Assembly (NCBI GenBank): GCA_008694505.1
Contig: VZDJ01007747.1
Coordinates: forward strand, 9,084,399-9,148,398
Length of the DNA stretch: 64,000 bases
Direction of reading: 5' to 3'
DNA from: Cyanoderma ruficeps
Taxonomy: Eukaryota; Chordata; Aves; Passeriformes; Timaliidae
Of the stretch, positions 1-23,277 are shown piece by piece (position 1 is the first letter of the stretch; each line of letters begins with the position of its first letter). The translations under genes were made by a program, and so were the position numbers. The notes below the pieces were generated by a model. That model made no database searches and was not told where the DNA came from. It worked only from the letters and a program-made list of their open reading frames with translations.

Positions 1-5015
<5,015 letters not shown>

Positions 5016-5196
5016 GTCTGCAAGTACGATTATGTGGAGATACGCAGTGGCCTTTCTTCTGATTCCAAACTGCATGGTAAATTCTGCGGTACAGAAGTGC
5101 CTGAAGTTATCACCTCTCAGTACAACAACATGAGAATTGAGTTTCGATCTGACAACACTGTCTCAAAAAAAGGCTTCAAGGCACACTTCTTCTCAG
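5016..5196 (+). CDS. TLL1: TLL1 exon encoding the second half of CUB3
   Basis: This exon is 181 nt, covering residues 55-114 plus the first base of codon 115. It opens in phase 0 directly with VCKYDYVEI, the CUB segment with the third cysteine and the tyrosine-aspartate pair next to the calcium site. It continues with the fourth cysteine (GKFCG), [15 protein letters not shown] and [15 protein letters not shown], the canonical end of a tolloid CUB3. The acceptor is a good pyrimidine tract (tctttcttttctcag) and the donor is cag|gtatag. Its last base, g, joins ac of the EGF2 exon to make aspartate. Reading on past the donor gives an unrelated tail and an in-frame stop, so the exon end is well defined. 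Confidence 0.97.
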
Positions 5197-8100
5197 GTAT
5201 AGAAAAGTACCCTTGGATACCTGTAAGTGCCTCTGGGCATCCACTGACTAGGTGGAGCAACCACAGTTGAGTGGCTTCTTTGCTTATGGTTTTCCTGGTA
5301 GCTTTGAATTATTTCCATTTACATAAATATAAACCATTCTCCTGTCTTAAAATACCATTCTGAATTGTAATGTCTATAGAAAATTTATGGAACACATCTA
5401 TATTTACTTAAATAACAGCAGAAGCAAGTAAACTTTGTGAGATATAGAGGACAAAAGAAAGTTTACTGTATTTCGATATTTTTTATTAGATTCCTTTTAT
5501 CCTAAATTTTGTTGCTATTCGTTTCAAATCCCAGTTGTAAAGTGATACGAATTGCACACTGTGTACGCTTGTATTTTTTTTACTCAAGTCTCTTAATATA
5601 TTCCATTTGTTGGGAAATTACCACTTTGTGGTACAACATTTGTTTAGCATTATGGGTGCATCTGTGCCAAACTTTGCACTTCTTAATGTTTTGCAGAAGA
5701 ACAGGGTTTAAGATCTTGATCTTGCAAGAAAACGGTGTCTTTTTATTTATGAGTGTAATTTTACTGAGAGAGATCAGAGCGATGGAAGTTCATATCATAC
5801 GAAGACTTACACTGTTGGATAAAGTTACACTAGTGAAGCTTCAGATGTGAGGAAATATTTGCTCAACGGTGACCTTTGCAATTACCCGCTGAGAGTGGTA
5901 TATAGAACTCTGCCTCTGGCAGTAGACCACTCGATGTTTGTAGCAGAAGTTTGCTTTGTGTTTTTCCTGTGTGTTTACACACACACACATAGGGGTAGGT
6001 ATCTGCCCTTGTGTAAAACAGCACAAAACACCAGTCCCCATCTGCCCACATCCATAAGCCTGATTTCAAACAGAAGGATTTGGGAATTGAATTATGCTTC
6101 AGATTTTTTGATAGCAATGAATAGGGAGAATCCTGATTACACTTAGCATGTAGTAAAATATACTACCATTATTAGCATTTTCTTGCTTAAAATATTTTAT
6201 CAAAAACTGAAATGAAATGGTATTTCATTGGTTACTGTTAATAACTTATAATTATGACTAATAAGAGTCTGTATAATGGGTAAGGGATGTGGTTTGGAAA
6301 GTGAAAAAGTATCTACCAAGGCAAACAGTTGAGACTTCCAGTATTTTCTTAGTGTGACTTTTTTGATGTTTTTATTAAGCAACGATGAAAGATGAAAAAA
6401 GGTGTTTTGTCTCATGCAAAGTCATAACAAACATTTGATTTCTTTTAAGTATATCTCTTTCCTAGTAATCACATTTCTCTGGTCATAGTCTTCCAAAGAT
6501 CAGTCTTTACCCGTAGTAACACTTTTTGCTTTTAAATTTATGATTTACATTAGCAAGAAACATTCAAAGTTTACTCATTATTTGTAGTAAACACATATGT
6601 GCACACAACAGAGCTTCCTTCTAGAAGTACACAACCAGTCATTTTGTGTAGGTCTAGTTGTGCCAGCAAGAATTGTCACATACTTGGACTTTTTATAGGA
6701 ATAAATATTGACATGTTCAAGTTCTAAAAACTGCAAATGAAGTTTTTAAAATCCTTTTAAGATCTTACGGATATTTCAGATAAGACTGGCAATGATAGTG
6801 TAGTAATTTATATAAGCTCTGGTTCAGAAGTTGTGTTTTCTGGACATCCTGGTCATTTATACACCTATAGTCAGTTAAATATTGGTTTTTGTAAAGGTAA
6901 TCGTTCATCTTCACATATGTATTTATTTATTTTGCTCAAGTGACATTTTTTTAAATGTGTGGATTCCACCAATGCTGTATCTTGGGGAAAGACTAGATTA
7001 AAAGTCATGGATTACAAAGCATCAGGTTGTAATTCTTCAGAACTAGTATTTCCCTTGTATATTTCAGTTCTGAATGAAATGTTCTTATCTTTACCTCACA
7101 AGGTAATTGAAAAAAGAAATGTTTAAGTGATGTTATTGATCACAGAATAAATCCTTTAGTCAGGGATAATTTTGAACTAATGTGTTTTTAATGAAAAGGA
7201 ATGTGTGATGTGTCCCAGATACAGTATATATCTAATCCCTTTCAAAAAAAAAAGAGATAATTTGATATAAAAAGGCTTTGAATCTATAAGTATATAAATT
7301 TACTGAGTGCTTTTTAATGCATTCCTGCCAGCATTTCATATGAGTTCAAATATCTGAATATAATGTGAGTATTTTATTTTTTATTCTTTCTCTTCTAATT
7401 TGTAGCAGACTCCATTCTTCTATGTCATCTGGCTTTCCCTGTTTGACAATGTTTCCTGATGAAAACAGAAATTTTGTAATGCTTGAGACAAACCAAACTT
7501 TTGAACTTTAGGTATCTAAAAAGAAGATGCCATCTCCAAATAATTAATCAGACATCTTAGGACTGTCAGAAAGCATTGTTACTTTCTTATCCCCGAATTC
7601 CTTAATGTGGACATAATGTGCTATTGATCTGTCAATGAAGAACAGACATGAGATTTCAAGTATTTTGACTTTTGGGAGTTGCTGACATAATTTTTCAGCT
7701 GTTGAAGTGTTGGGTTTTTTTTTTCCTTTTTATGTGTATATTAATCTTCAGAATACAATAATTTTAGAATGATATCTTGGTAGAAATACTTAGACACTTG
7801 ACTGCAGGCATTTGCTAATTTTATTAGTTAAATCACAGTAGATGTGTAAGCACTTATTATAAAGACATACATAATGAAAAAAATGTAATGAGTAAATGAC
7901 TTCATCTTGCACTCTGTTGACCAGCAAAGAGCATATGCAATGTGCAGCAAGATAGAAAGTGGATAAGTTAAATTAGTGTGAAGATTAGGAACTGAAAAAT
8001 GTTCCTCAAGCACAGCCAAAGAACTACTCTTTTCTTCAGCAACTCTTTTGGCAATGAATTCTGCACCACAGCTAGAGATGAGAAAGCATGGCCCAGCTCC

Positions 8101-8688
8101 AGCTTAGACGACAGAAAGCAGTTTTTGGGTAGTTGAAACCTGCTGTGATAAACTGTGAAAGCAAACAGTGACATAGGGCAACAGATGACCTGCATTAGGA
8201 AGGTATTTATGTTGATACAAGACAACATGTAATTATATTTTTGGCTGTAAAATAGTGTTAACAGCCAGACAGGTTCTACCGGAAAGTGAGAAAAAATTTT
8301 TTTCAGCATTCTGTAAAATTTACATTTGATGGGACAGTTCTGAAGAAAGCTCAGTTAGGAGTCTCTGCAGGGATCTAGCTGATCTACAGAGACTTTATTG
8401 TATATTTATAATCAAGTTTCTTGGATAAAGAGAGGAAACTTAGGGCATCACTACATATTATTTTTTTAAAAAAACTTTTATTAAATTCTTGGAATTGGGT
8501 ATCAGGCTTCTAAACAAAAAAACTTCCAATAATTAGGTTTTTATTCTTTTCCCTCTTTCTTCTGTCCTCCTCTGTCTCCTGCTTTTGTTATAAGACCAAG
8601 ACGTAGGAGTGAGTCCCTGCAGGACTCTGCACAGTGCTGGGGCTGTAAGACTAGAGAAGTATTAAATAACACCAAAAAGATAATAATG

Positions 8689-8707
8689 ATATATATATAT
8701 ATATATT
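8689..8707. repeat. (AT)n microsatellite
   Basis: Nine uninterrupted AT units lie in the CUB3-EGF2 intron. It is a simple repeat likely to vary in length between individuals. Confidence 0.95.
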
Positions 8708-9018
8708 TACATACCCTTGGTTTTTTTCCAGTAATCTTTCTGAGAAGATAACCTAAGGATTAGTCATAGTTTGACATTAAACTGCTTCCATTTATCATAA
8801 GTTTCAGAGTTACTTCAGTGTTTTAAATAAACATGATTGATTCTTTGCATAAACATTCAAAATACACAGGGGTTTTGATGTAATGTAGAAATGAGGTTTG
8901 TTGGGACACCTTTTTTTGGGTGGTGATTCATCGAGCAGTTAAAAAGAAAAGCTAGAATGTTTCTAGCCTTGAACACAAACTCATCTCTGGTGCCATCCTG
9001 GTACCTTTTTTTCCACAG

Positions 9019-9138
9019 ACAAGAAAGCTGCCTGCAAAGAGAAAATTTTTGTTTTTGAATCTTGCAAGGACTTGATACAGGTCCCTTCAGGCCAAGTACG
9101 CATTATTCACAGACTGGTGGCCTCTGAGGGTCTCAGAG
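9019..9138 (+). other. TLL1: Candidate cassette exon between CUB3 and EGF2 (unproven)
   Basis: A strong acceptor (ccttttttttccacag, ending 9018) is followed by 120 nt with no stop in the phase set by the preceding TLL1 exon, then by a donor-like gag|gtacga. Both ends are phase 1, so inclusion would add exactly 40 residues and keep the downstream frame. The added peptide would start DKKAACKEK, contain two cysteines (at about its 6th and 16th residues) and resemble no domain I recognise. If the donor were skipped, the frame would run to a stop at 9276-9278 and truncate the protein after CUB3. I do not recall such an exon in human TLL1, and an open 120-nt stretch with passable splice sites can occur by chance in a 6.5 kb intron. 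Confidence 0.25.
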
Positions 9139-10642
9139 GTACGACCATTTGTCCTCAGAACGATTCAATCTATTATTTTCTTGAGAATGGATCTTTCCTT
9201 CTTCTGAGTACTGAAATGAGAAAAGAAAGAAAGTATCCACTCAAAATTGGGGGGACTCATTTCCATCTGTCAGCATAACAAATGGCTTTGTTTTTGCATG
9301 GCAAAACATTTGTTCTTGTAACTAATACAGACTAATTGTTTTGGGATTTTTTTTCACAAATTTTTAAACTGGGCAATCATTTTGACAGAAAGTCTGTTCT
9401 CAATTATGAAGTGTGAGGAAGGCTTGTTCAACAGTTGCATCCTTGATTAACTATGCACAAGTAATTATTGTAGTTCAAATGTGTTCCAAAACTTCTCCTT
9501 TCTACCTTCTGTCCATTATTTTATTTTATTTCTGAGGACATCCAACATGGGACGATTTGCTTATGCATTGGTCTCTTAAGAGATTATTATATAGAATATA
9601 AGCTTATCTAATGTTAAAATACTTTTCAGTGTTTTCACAGCACAGAGTTTGGTGGATGATGAAAATGGACAAGGCTTTTATTCAAAATTTGTGCACCTAC
9701 TCTGTACTTGAATGCATTTTGAGCTTGCCTTCCTTTTATTTTGTTATTCTGGTGGAAAATTAGAGACTAATGCTTAGGAGGAAGATATGGAAGACTTTTG
9801 TTCATATAAGTTCTAGTTTTTCAGTTGTTTGTTACTGTTCTTCACTTGCAACATGGAATTAATTTATGACAGTGCTTGCTTTTGCAAAATTATGACTTTG
9901 GTTCAAAATGGCATAGATATGCTTCCTCTGTTAGGTTTTTGCTTTGCAGGGTGCATAAATAGCATATTGTGGAGCTTTTATGCTTCCTTTCATCATCAAA
10001 ATGACAAGTAGTATCTCCTTGAATGTATGGTTCCAAGAGGTATCTATGTTTTCAACTGTTGCTTAACCTTCAGATCTGTTCACATCTGCAGAAAGCATCC
10101 AGAAACTTTCAGTGCAAACAGATTTGAGATTTACAGTGCAAAATGCAGTGGATGCTTGGGATTAACTTGTAGAATTTACCTATAAATGCACATTAGCATC
10201 TTTTATTATAAGTAGAAGCTGATTTTTATGGAAAGACCTGCAAGTCAACAGGTCAAGTGCTGAATAAGTTTTGGCAGAGGAAGATTACATGTATGCAATT
10301 ACAGTGCAAACTTCCTTTGGTGTGGCACTGAATGTGAGCATCAGTAAGGGCGGGGGAAAAAAATGCATGAGTAAGACAATGAAAAGAGACTTCAATTATC
10401 CTTAGTGGCTTCTAATCTACAGAATTCTTGCTGTACCTGCTGAGGTCTGAAATATCATGTTGCCTTGTTTGGAGATAATGTTAATGCTGCTTTCCAAGGT
10501 AAATAAGACTGAAGGGAGTAAATGCCCTGCATTCCAACCTGCAACAACCAGACCTCTGGGATGACCAAAATTCCTTTGCTCTTTTTCCTCCTCTCTTTTG
10601 CATGTTGAAATGGCACATTTAGTAAAATACAGGGGTGGTTTA

Positions 10643-10781
10643 ATATGTGTGTTTAAAAAATATATATATATGTATTTATATGCACATATTTTTATATCTA
10701 AGAGTGTGTACATGTGTGTGTGCATACATTTATAGTTATATACATGTGCACACATATATGCATGTATGTGTATATACACGT
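10643..10781. repeat. TA/TG simple-repeat tract
   Basis: This is an imperfect alternating purine-pyrimidine tract (tatatata, tgtgtgtg, acatatatgcatgtatgtg) of about 140 bp in the CUB3-EGF2 intron. It is low-complexity sequence. Reading frames on its minus strand are repeat artefacts. Confidence 0.85.
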
Positions 10782-11681
10782 CAGGGGCAGTCTGCCTCTT
10801 TTAAAGGGACCAGACTCACCTAAAACAAGAACAGCTGAATGACATAGAAGCGTGGCAGCTGAGGCCTCTTGCTACAATGACAGCCTGTTAATCTAGTTTG
10901 GCTTTTGTCCATGCAATGAATTTGTAGCTCTTTAATGCAGGTCATATTTCCTCAGAAAACTCTCTGCTTTATTTCTAACGCACTAAAAGCTCTTTTGAAG
11001 GATTATATGTTAATAAACAGAACTGCATGTTATACTGTAGCTCTTGAACTAACTAATACCAATTTATTTTCATTTTCTTTCAATGAAATGCTTTTCTTTT
11101 TGTGATGTTCTGTAATGTCCAGATTCGTTAAAATTAAAGCACACTGTCACTCTGCTGGGGAGGAAAGCTCAACTTATTCAAAGAACTTATGTGAAATCTT
11201 TCTCTTCTTTCATGTTTAATGTGTAGAAGTTGAAGGTTTTTTTGATCTATATGTTTCTTTCAAGATACCAGCATTAAATTGTGGAATTTACACAAAGCTG
11301 GAATAATTTGTGTTATCCATAAACTACACTGCCATTGTTTACTAAAATAAAACTGGATATTTATGAAACTGTTACCAGCTAGACCACTTGAAAGAGTAAA
11401 AGCTGGCGAATCTCATACCTCCTTTGTACTAGCTTGCTTGTTCTTCTCTCTTAGGAACTAATTCCCATCTCCTAGAAAGATGAGACAGACTCTTTGTGCC
11501 ACAGTGCAAGGCTGCAGGCTGAGCAAAGGGTGACTAGAACTAAGGCACCACAGAAGTGCCTTACTGGGAAGAGTGACTGTGCTGTAGCTTATCCTGCTCT
11601 GGCCTCTGGCTCTGTGCTCCTCTTGGTAGCAAGGTCTGCTGCGAGCTGTGTGCTCACCTGAGCTTGTTGTGTATTTTGTAG

Positions 11682-11807
11682 ACAAGGATGAGTGTTCAAA
11701 GGACAATGGTGGCTGCCAGCATGAGTGCATCAACACAGTGGGAAGCTACGTCTGCCAGTGCCGGAATGGATTTGTGCTACATGAGAATAAACATGACTGC
11801 AAGGAAG
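11682..11807 (+). CDS. TLL1: TLL1 exon encoding the second calcium-binding EGF module
   Basis: This 126-nt exon, phase 1 at both ends, encodes one complete EGF module (residues 115-156, with codon 157 split). It starts with the calcium-binding DKDEC motif and has all six cysteines: DEC, GGC, HEC, the VCQC pair and HDC. The stretch [12 protein letters not shown] fits the consensus for beta-hydroxylation of Asn/Asp in calcium-binding EGF modules. The acceptor is gtattttgtag and the donor aag|gtgggt. In tolloid proteases this module links CUB3 to CUB4, and calcium stiffens the joint. A symmetric single-exon EGF is the usual arrangement for the family. Confidence 0.97.
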
Positions 11808-13392
<1,585 letters not shown>

Positions 13393-14137
13393 TAAAAGCT
13401 TGCTGACTCCTGTCCATTTCTGGCCAACAGGGACTACTCAATATGATAGAGTTGTGATTTAAGTTTATGGCGATTGGAAATACTCTGTGCAGCAAAGGCA
13501 GGAGGAGCATTTTCCTCCTGTCAGACTTCACTATATCATTGTTGCAACTCATAAAACTCGTGCAAAGTTTTGGCAAATATGGCAGAGGCCACTAACACAA
13601 ATTCCAATATATAGAAAAAGCAAAATTTGGACAGTCCTTTACACACACCTTTTCCTGTTCTGTTTTTTTTTTTTTGAGGAGGAAAAAAGATACAAAAACC
13701 CTGAGAATCTGGATTTCTCATTTAAAAGTGGTTTCAAATTTTAACATAAGTAGAAGAGCAGCCCGGAGTAGATTTGTGAATTCTGTGTCCAGCTGGCTGA
13801 GGACCGTGCTGGTGTCCAAAGACTGGCCTAGCAGAGTTTAGCTTTGCAGGTTTACTGAGATTATCTAGCTTCTGTATGAGGCCAAAGGCACAGTCCTGCC
13901 CATGGGGTTTTTGCTTTTAGCTCAACTCCAGTATTTCTTCAGCAGCTTACTTGCAGGACAGCTGCAACAAAAGCTGGCCTTACTTATATTCAAACTTCAT
14001 AAATAGATTTTTCAACCATTTTGGAGCAAATAAAGTTAAGGAGAAAGATGTCTCCATTTCAGAGGTAGAAGAAATAGCAGGGATGAAAGGTATATTGCAA
14101 TCTCATAACTACTGACCTTAGCCAAATCCTAACCCCT

Positions 14138-14541
14138 TGTCCTGGTTTTTGCTGGGGTAGAGTTAATTTTGTTCACAGTGGCTGTTATGGGCCTGTGTTT
14201 TGGATTTGTGCTGCACAGTGTTGATAATACAGAGATGTGTTTGTTATTGCTAGCAGGGAAAGGGATGGTATTTGGAGTGATGGTGCATGTCTTCCCAAGT
14301 AACCATTACACATGATGGGGCCCATGTGATGGCTAAACACCTGCCTGACCATGGGAAGCAGTGAATTCATTTCTTGTTTTGCTTTACTTGTGTGTGTGAC
14401 TTTTGCTTTCCCTAGTAAAATGTCTTTATCTCAGCACACAAGTTTTCTACCTCTCACACTTCCAATTCTCTCCCCAGTCCTACTGGTGGGCAGTGAGCAA
14501 GCAGCTGTGTAGGGCTTGGCTGCTGCCTGGGATTAAACTAC
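14138..14541 (+). mobile_element. Internally deleted solo LTR of an avian endogenous retrovirus
   Basis: This begins TGTCCTGGTTTT and shares long blocks with the LTR at 52429-53025: the gagttaattttgttcacagtgg block, gtaaccattacacatgatgg, and ttgttttgcttta followed by ttttgctttccct. Compared with that copy it lacks a central segment of more than 200 bp near 14260, and it stops at ttaaacta without the CACAACA end. No gag, pol or env coding sequence was seen beside it. It lies in the same orientation as TLL1 within the CUB4 intron. An ERVL-type assignment is likely but from memory only. Confidence 0.85.
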
Positions 14542-16749
14542 TCCTTTTACTGGTGCTGATGTGGGATTACATATTGATCCCTGCTCCCCAAAAGTACAAC
14601 AGTCGAACTGTACTGGAGGGGATGGTGGTGGTGAGAATGGGCGTTGTGCATGCTCTGTCCATTTCAAGGGTGAAAAATAGTTTTCTAATTGAGGCAGCCT
14701 TCCTACTGCTACTTCTGAGAAAGTATTCTTCATACTGGCTGAATAAACTAAAGCCAGCCAGGTCTAGGCATGTTACTGTAAAAGCTTTTCCAATACTTAT
14801 ACCCATGCCAGGCAAAATTCCAACATTCCAATATCTTAAGCAAAATATTCCATGGTCTACTTTACAAAGAAAAGTTTTTTTAAATTGGCTTTTGCCAATG
14901 GAATTTGAAAAATAGGCAGAATTTTACTGGATAGAATTTTCAACATTACCTCCATGATTTAGTGTATGAGATCTGCTCTTCTGTGCAAGCCAGTAGGGTC
15001 AGTTACTAAATTCTGTGTATACAATATCTTTAAGTTGTGTAGTACAGCAAGGTCCTATATCAATAATATTAATACCATAATTCCACAATGGATCATTATT
15101 TATTTCTTTCACACTGTATTTAAGGTTACTTTTCATAGTTTTCTTGTTCAGTTGAGCAATAAGAGCATTTGTTACTTCATGGTAACAAACCACATGAATT
15201 GTGAGGCTGTGCTTTCTTTTTTGAGAGGGGTGTATGTATAGAAACGAATCTACTGTTGTGATTGCCCTCACTCAGCTAATCAATGAAAAGTCTCTTTCTG
15301 AACAGGCTAAATTCAAGTATATGGTGCAGTTAAGAAGCCTATGAAAAAAAAAAAGATTTGCACTTCAGAACTTTTAAATGAAGCATGTAGATAAAGATGG
15401 CTTTGAAAATGTACATAGTAGAGAGACTGATTTTCATGAGCTAATCAGCTGGATGTTTATAAGAGACAGACTTAAGTGTCCCATCCAGGCAGCTGTCCAT
15501 AAGTGCCACCAACGTATCTACTTGACTGAGTGGTGTAGATAGAAAGGGCTGGATGGTCAGGAGCTGTATGTGACATTTCTGAGCACCATTCCCACTATGG
15601 AGACAAATCACATGGGGTTAAAATAGTCATGGTGGGGTAGGAATGCAAAAGTATTTGTCCCAGGAAGAGAGGGTATGATTTAATTATACTACCAGCTTTA
15701 TTAGATCATTTGTGAACTCTGTTGGCAACAGGTATTCAGTTATGTTTAACTTTAAGGGAAGTTTGTGTCAGTTCTCCTCTTTCAAACCTGCAAGGAACTG
15801 GCTGATTTTTTAAAAATAGGGACTGGTTTGAGTGTTTTAAAGTATCAGGCATTTTGAGATTTTAAAAGACTATGCATATTAAGATCTGATTTTCCTTTAA
15901 AAAGCAAGTTCCTTGCATTCTCTTTGGAATTGCTAGAATCGACTGCTCTATCCATTACAGATTTAGGACTTTTTCTGGTCATGTTTGAGGGACACAACAC
16001 GTACTGTGCTTCTGCAGGCTTCGGAATCCCAGTGAGAAATCAAATGTTAAAAATAATAGGTGTGTCTTACAGTTCATAGTGAGATATGATTCCTAGAGAA
16101 TGTTGGTTTTGTTGTGGGTTTTTTCATGCTGGTCAGAAGGGAACAAAACAGATACAATTTTCCTCTAAAAGAAAATGAGTTTCTGCAGGCTGCTCTTGGA
16201 TCATGCCTATTGCTCCCATTGATTCCAAGTTGGCTTGACTCAGCACTGTGTTTAACTCACTCCCTTACTGAGGGTTATTCTCTCAGATTTCTGGGATTTT
16301 CTTAATCCATCAGGTTTTATTTGGGTATAAATGACAACACATAGTTGGCATCATAAGAGTAGGATGACTGACCACAGATTAAGAGCAGCAGGAGTGACTG
16401 CTGTACAGCTGTTTTCATTGCCTCTGCAGTTTCAGTCACGTAATATAAACCCCAAACTTTTACGATGAAATGAAGCTGCATCCGCTGCATCATGTAGCTC
16501 TCCATAAAAAACAAGTGTTATTCTGAATATTCAAGTTCTCTGGGAAAAAACTTTGTGTTAGCTCTTTATATATTCTTTAGGTCAGGTCTTAATATAAAAT
16601 ACTGTCGCATTTCACACTCTCAGGGTTCCACAGGTGATTTGGTAGGTCAGATTTGTTTTGGTGTGCCAGAGAGAATGCTTAATTGTGATATTTGCTCAGT
16701 ATTTGATAGTTCAGTTTTATTCCTTTAAATTGTTTTTTCTTAATTCTAT

Positions 16750-16835
16750 TCTGTTTGGGTTATGGGGTTTTGTTTGGGGCTTTCTGTTGTTTTTTTTGTT
16801 TGTTTGGGGTTTTTTTGTTGGTTTTTTTTTAAATT
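16750..16835 (+). repeat. G/T-rich low-complexity stretch
   Basis: Runs of four G (tatgggg, tttgggg, tttgggg) alternate with long T runs. The spacing is too long and irregular for a convincing G-quadruplex. Confidence 0.7.
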
Positions 16836-17862
16836 TATGAACAGTCAGCTGCATGACTACTCATGACAGCATGTGTACTTGGTGTTTTGTTGAACAAAAT
16901 AGATTTTGAATTTCACCTTAAATTGTAGGTTACTCTATACAAAATTCACAAAGATGTGTATTGCCTTCACAGTGTTTACCTGAGGGGAAATTACCAGATA
17001 TTAAGGTTCAGGGTTGTTGTTGAAATTTAGCCCTGGTCAAAAAGTCTTATCTGAAAAATCTTAGATGACCCATTGAAATAAGTCTGTTTATATCATTCTA
17101 GTCTTGGCAGACACTCTTCCATTTCTGAAATGCAGGTGTTAGTTGTATGTGTGTTAACAGTTTCTGTCAGGCAAGGCATACACTGTCTGGAAATGCCTGA
17201 AGTTTGTTCTAAAGAACAATTAAAGTGATTTTGTTATTTTTCACAATGCTTCTGCTAGCAAAAATGTGACCTTAGCATGAAGGGTGAAGCTTGAGACATC
17301 ATTAAGTTATAATAATGAAAAAATAGATTTCTAGATAATTGATTAGAAAATAAAACTTTCATGCTTAAACCGTCATGTGGAAAATTCACTCTCAGGGGGT
17401 TGTTTGCAGTGCAATGTAGGTTTTAAAAAAGGGCGGGGGAGGAGCCATTATGTTTTGCAGATGTTTCAATCAATCCTTAACTCTGCAAGGAAACAATAAT
17501 TTCTGACCTTTTGCTGTTTCGAATGCTCTGTGAAATTCGGAATAATCCTGAAAACACAGTGCAAATTCAGCAGAAAGGCAGCAATATTCTAGATTTAATA
17601 TTCTCTTATAGGTAGTAGTTGGTTATAAAGATTCTAATGCATTTCTGTACAAAGGATGATGCACTCTTGAAGTTCAGTGTCTTAACTTCTATTCCACTTT
17701 CTCAAGATGAATGTTATTCAAATCTATAGGCTTGTAGAGGCAGTAAAAATTAAATCTGTCATTTTAACTGCATCCTTGTATTCTAAGACATATTAACATA
17801 TATACATATGTACCATGTAAATACAGTCCCACGGTGGGTAATTTTATTTTTTTTTCCCCTAG

Positions 17863-23026
<5,164 letters not shown>

Positions 23027-23277
23027 AGTGTGGTGGTCGGTTGAAAGCTGAGCTGAAGCCCAAGGACCTGTACTCACACGCTCAGTTTGGGGACAACAAC
23101 TACCCGGTGCAGGCAGACTGTGACTGGCTGCTGGTGGCCGAGCGCGGCTCTCGCGTCGAGTTAATGTTCCAGACGTTCGAGGTTGAGGAAGAGGCAGACT
23201 GTGGCTATGATTATGTGGAACTTTTTGATGGCCATGATAAGACAGCAGAGAGACTTGGTCGATTTTGTGGATCTGGG
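23027..23277 (+). CDS. TLL1: TLL1 exon encoding most of CUB5
   Basis: This exon is 251 nt, residues 271-354, entering in phase 1 and leaving in phase 0 at ggg|gtaagt. It carries all four CUB5 cysteines: ECGGR, ADCDW, DCGYD and RFCGSG. The calcium-site residues are in [20 protein letters not shown]. The block [14 protein letters not shown] is a hallmark of the last CUB of tolloid proteases. Third-position GC is high in the first half of the exon (around 23110-23185) and drops back afterwards, unlike the other exons here. The joined codon g+ag gives the E of ECGG. Confidence 0.97.

Larger units (their letters stand above)
5197..11681 (+). other. TLL1: TLL1 intron between CUB3 and EGF2
   Basis: This is the largest complete intron here (6,485 bp), in phase 1. 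It contains a short CA run (about 5977-5990), an (AT)9 microsatellite (8689-8706), a mixed TA/TG stretch (about 10643-10781) and a possible cassette exon (9019-9138), each listed separately. The remainder is AT-rich sequence in which I recognise no repeat family. Confidence 0.9.

Noticed and set aside
10417..10779. 120-codon minus frame rich in His, Tyr and Met
   Set aside because: More than a third of it comes from the TA/TG simple repeat, and the rest shows no family resemblance.
14403..14915. 170-codon plus frame in the CUB4 intron
   Set aside because: It begins inside the LTR copy and continues into unremarkable intron. It has no retroviral motif and no fit to TLL1 splicing.
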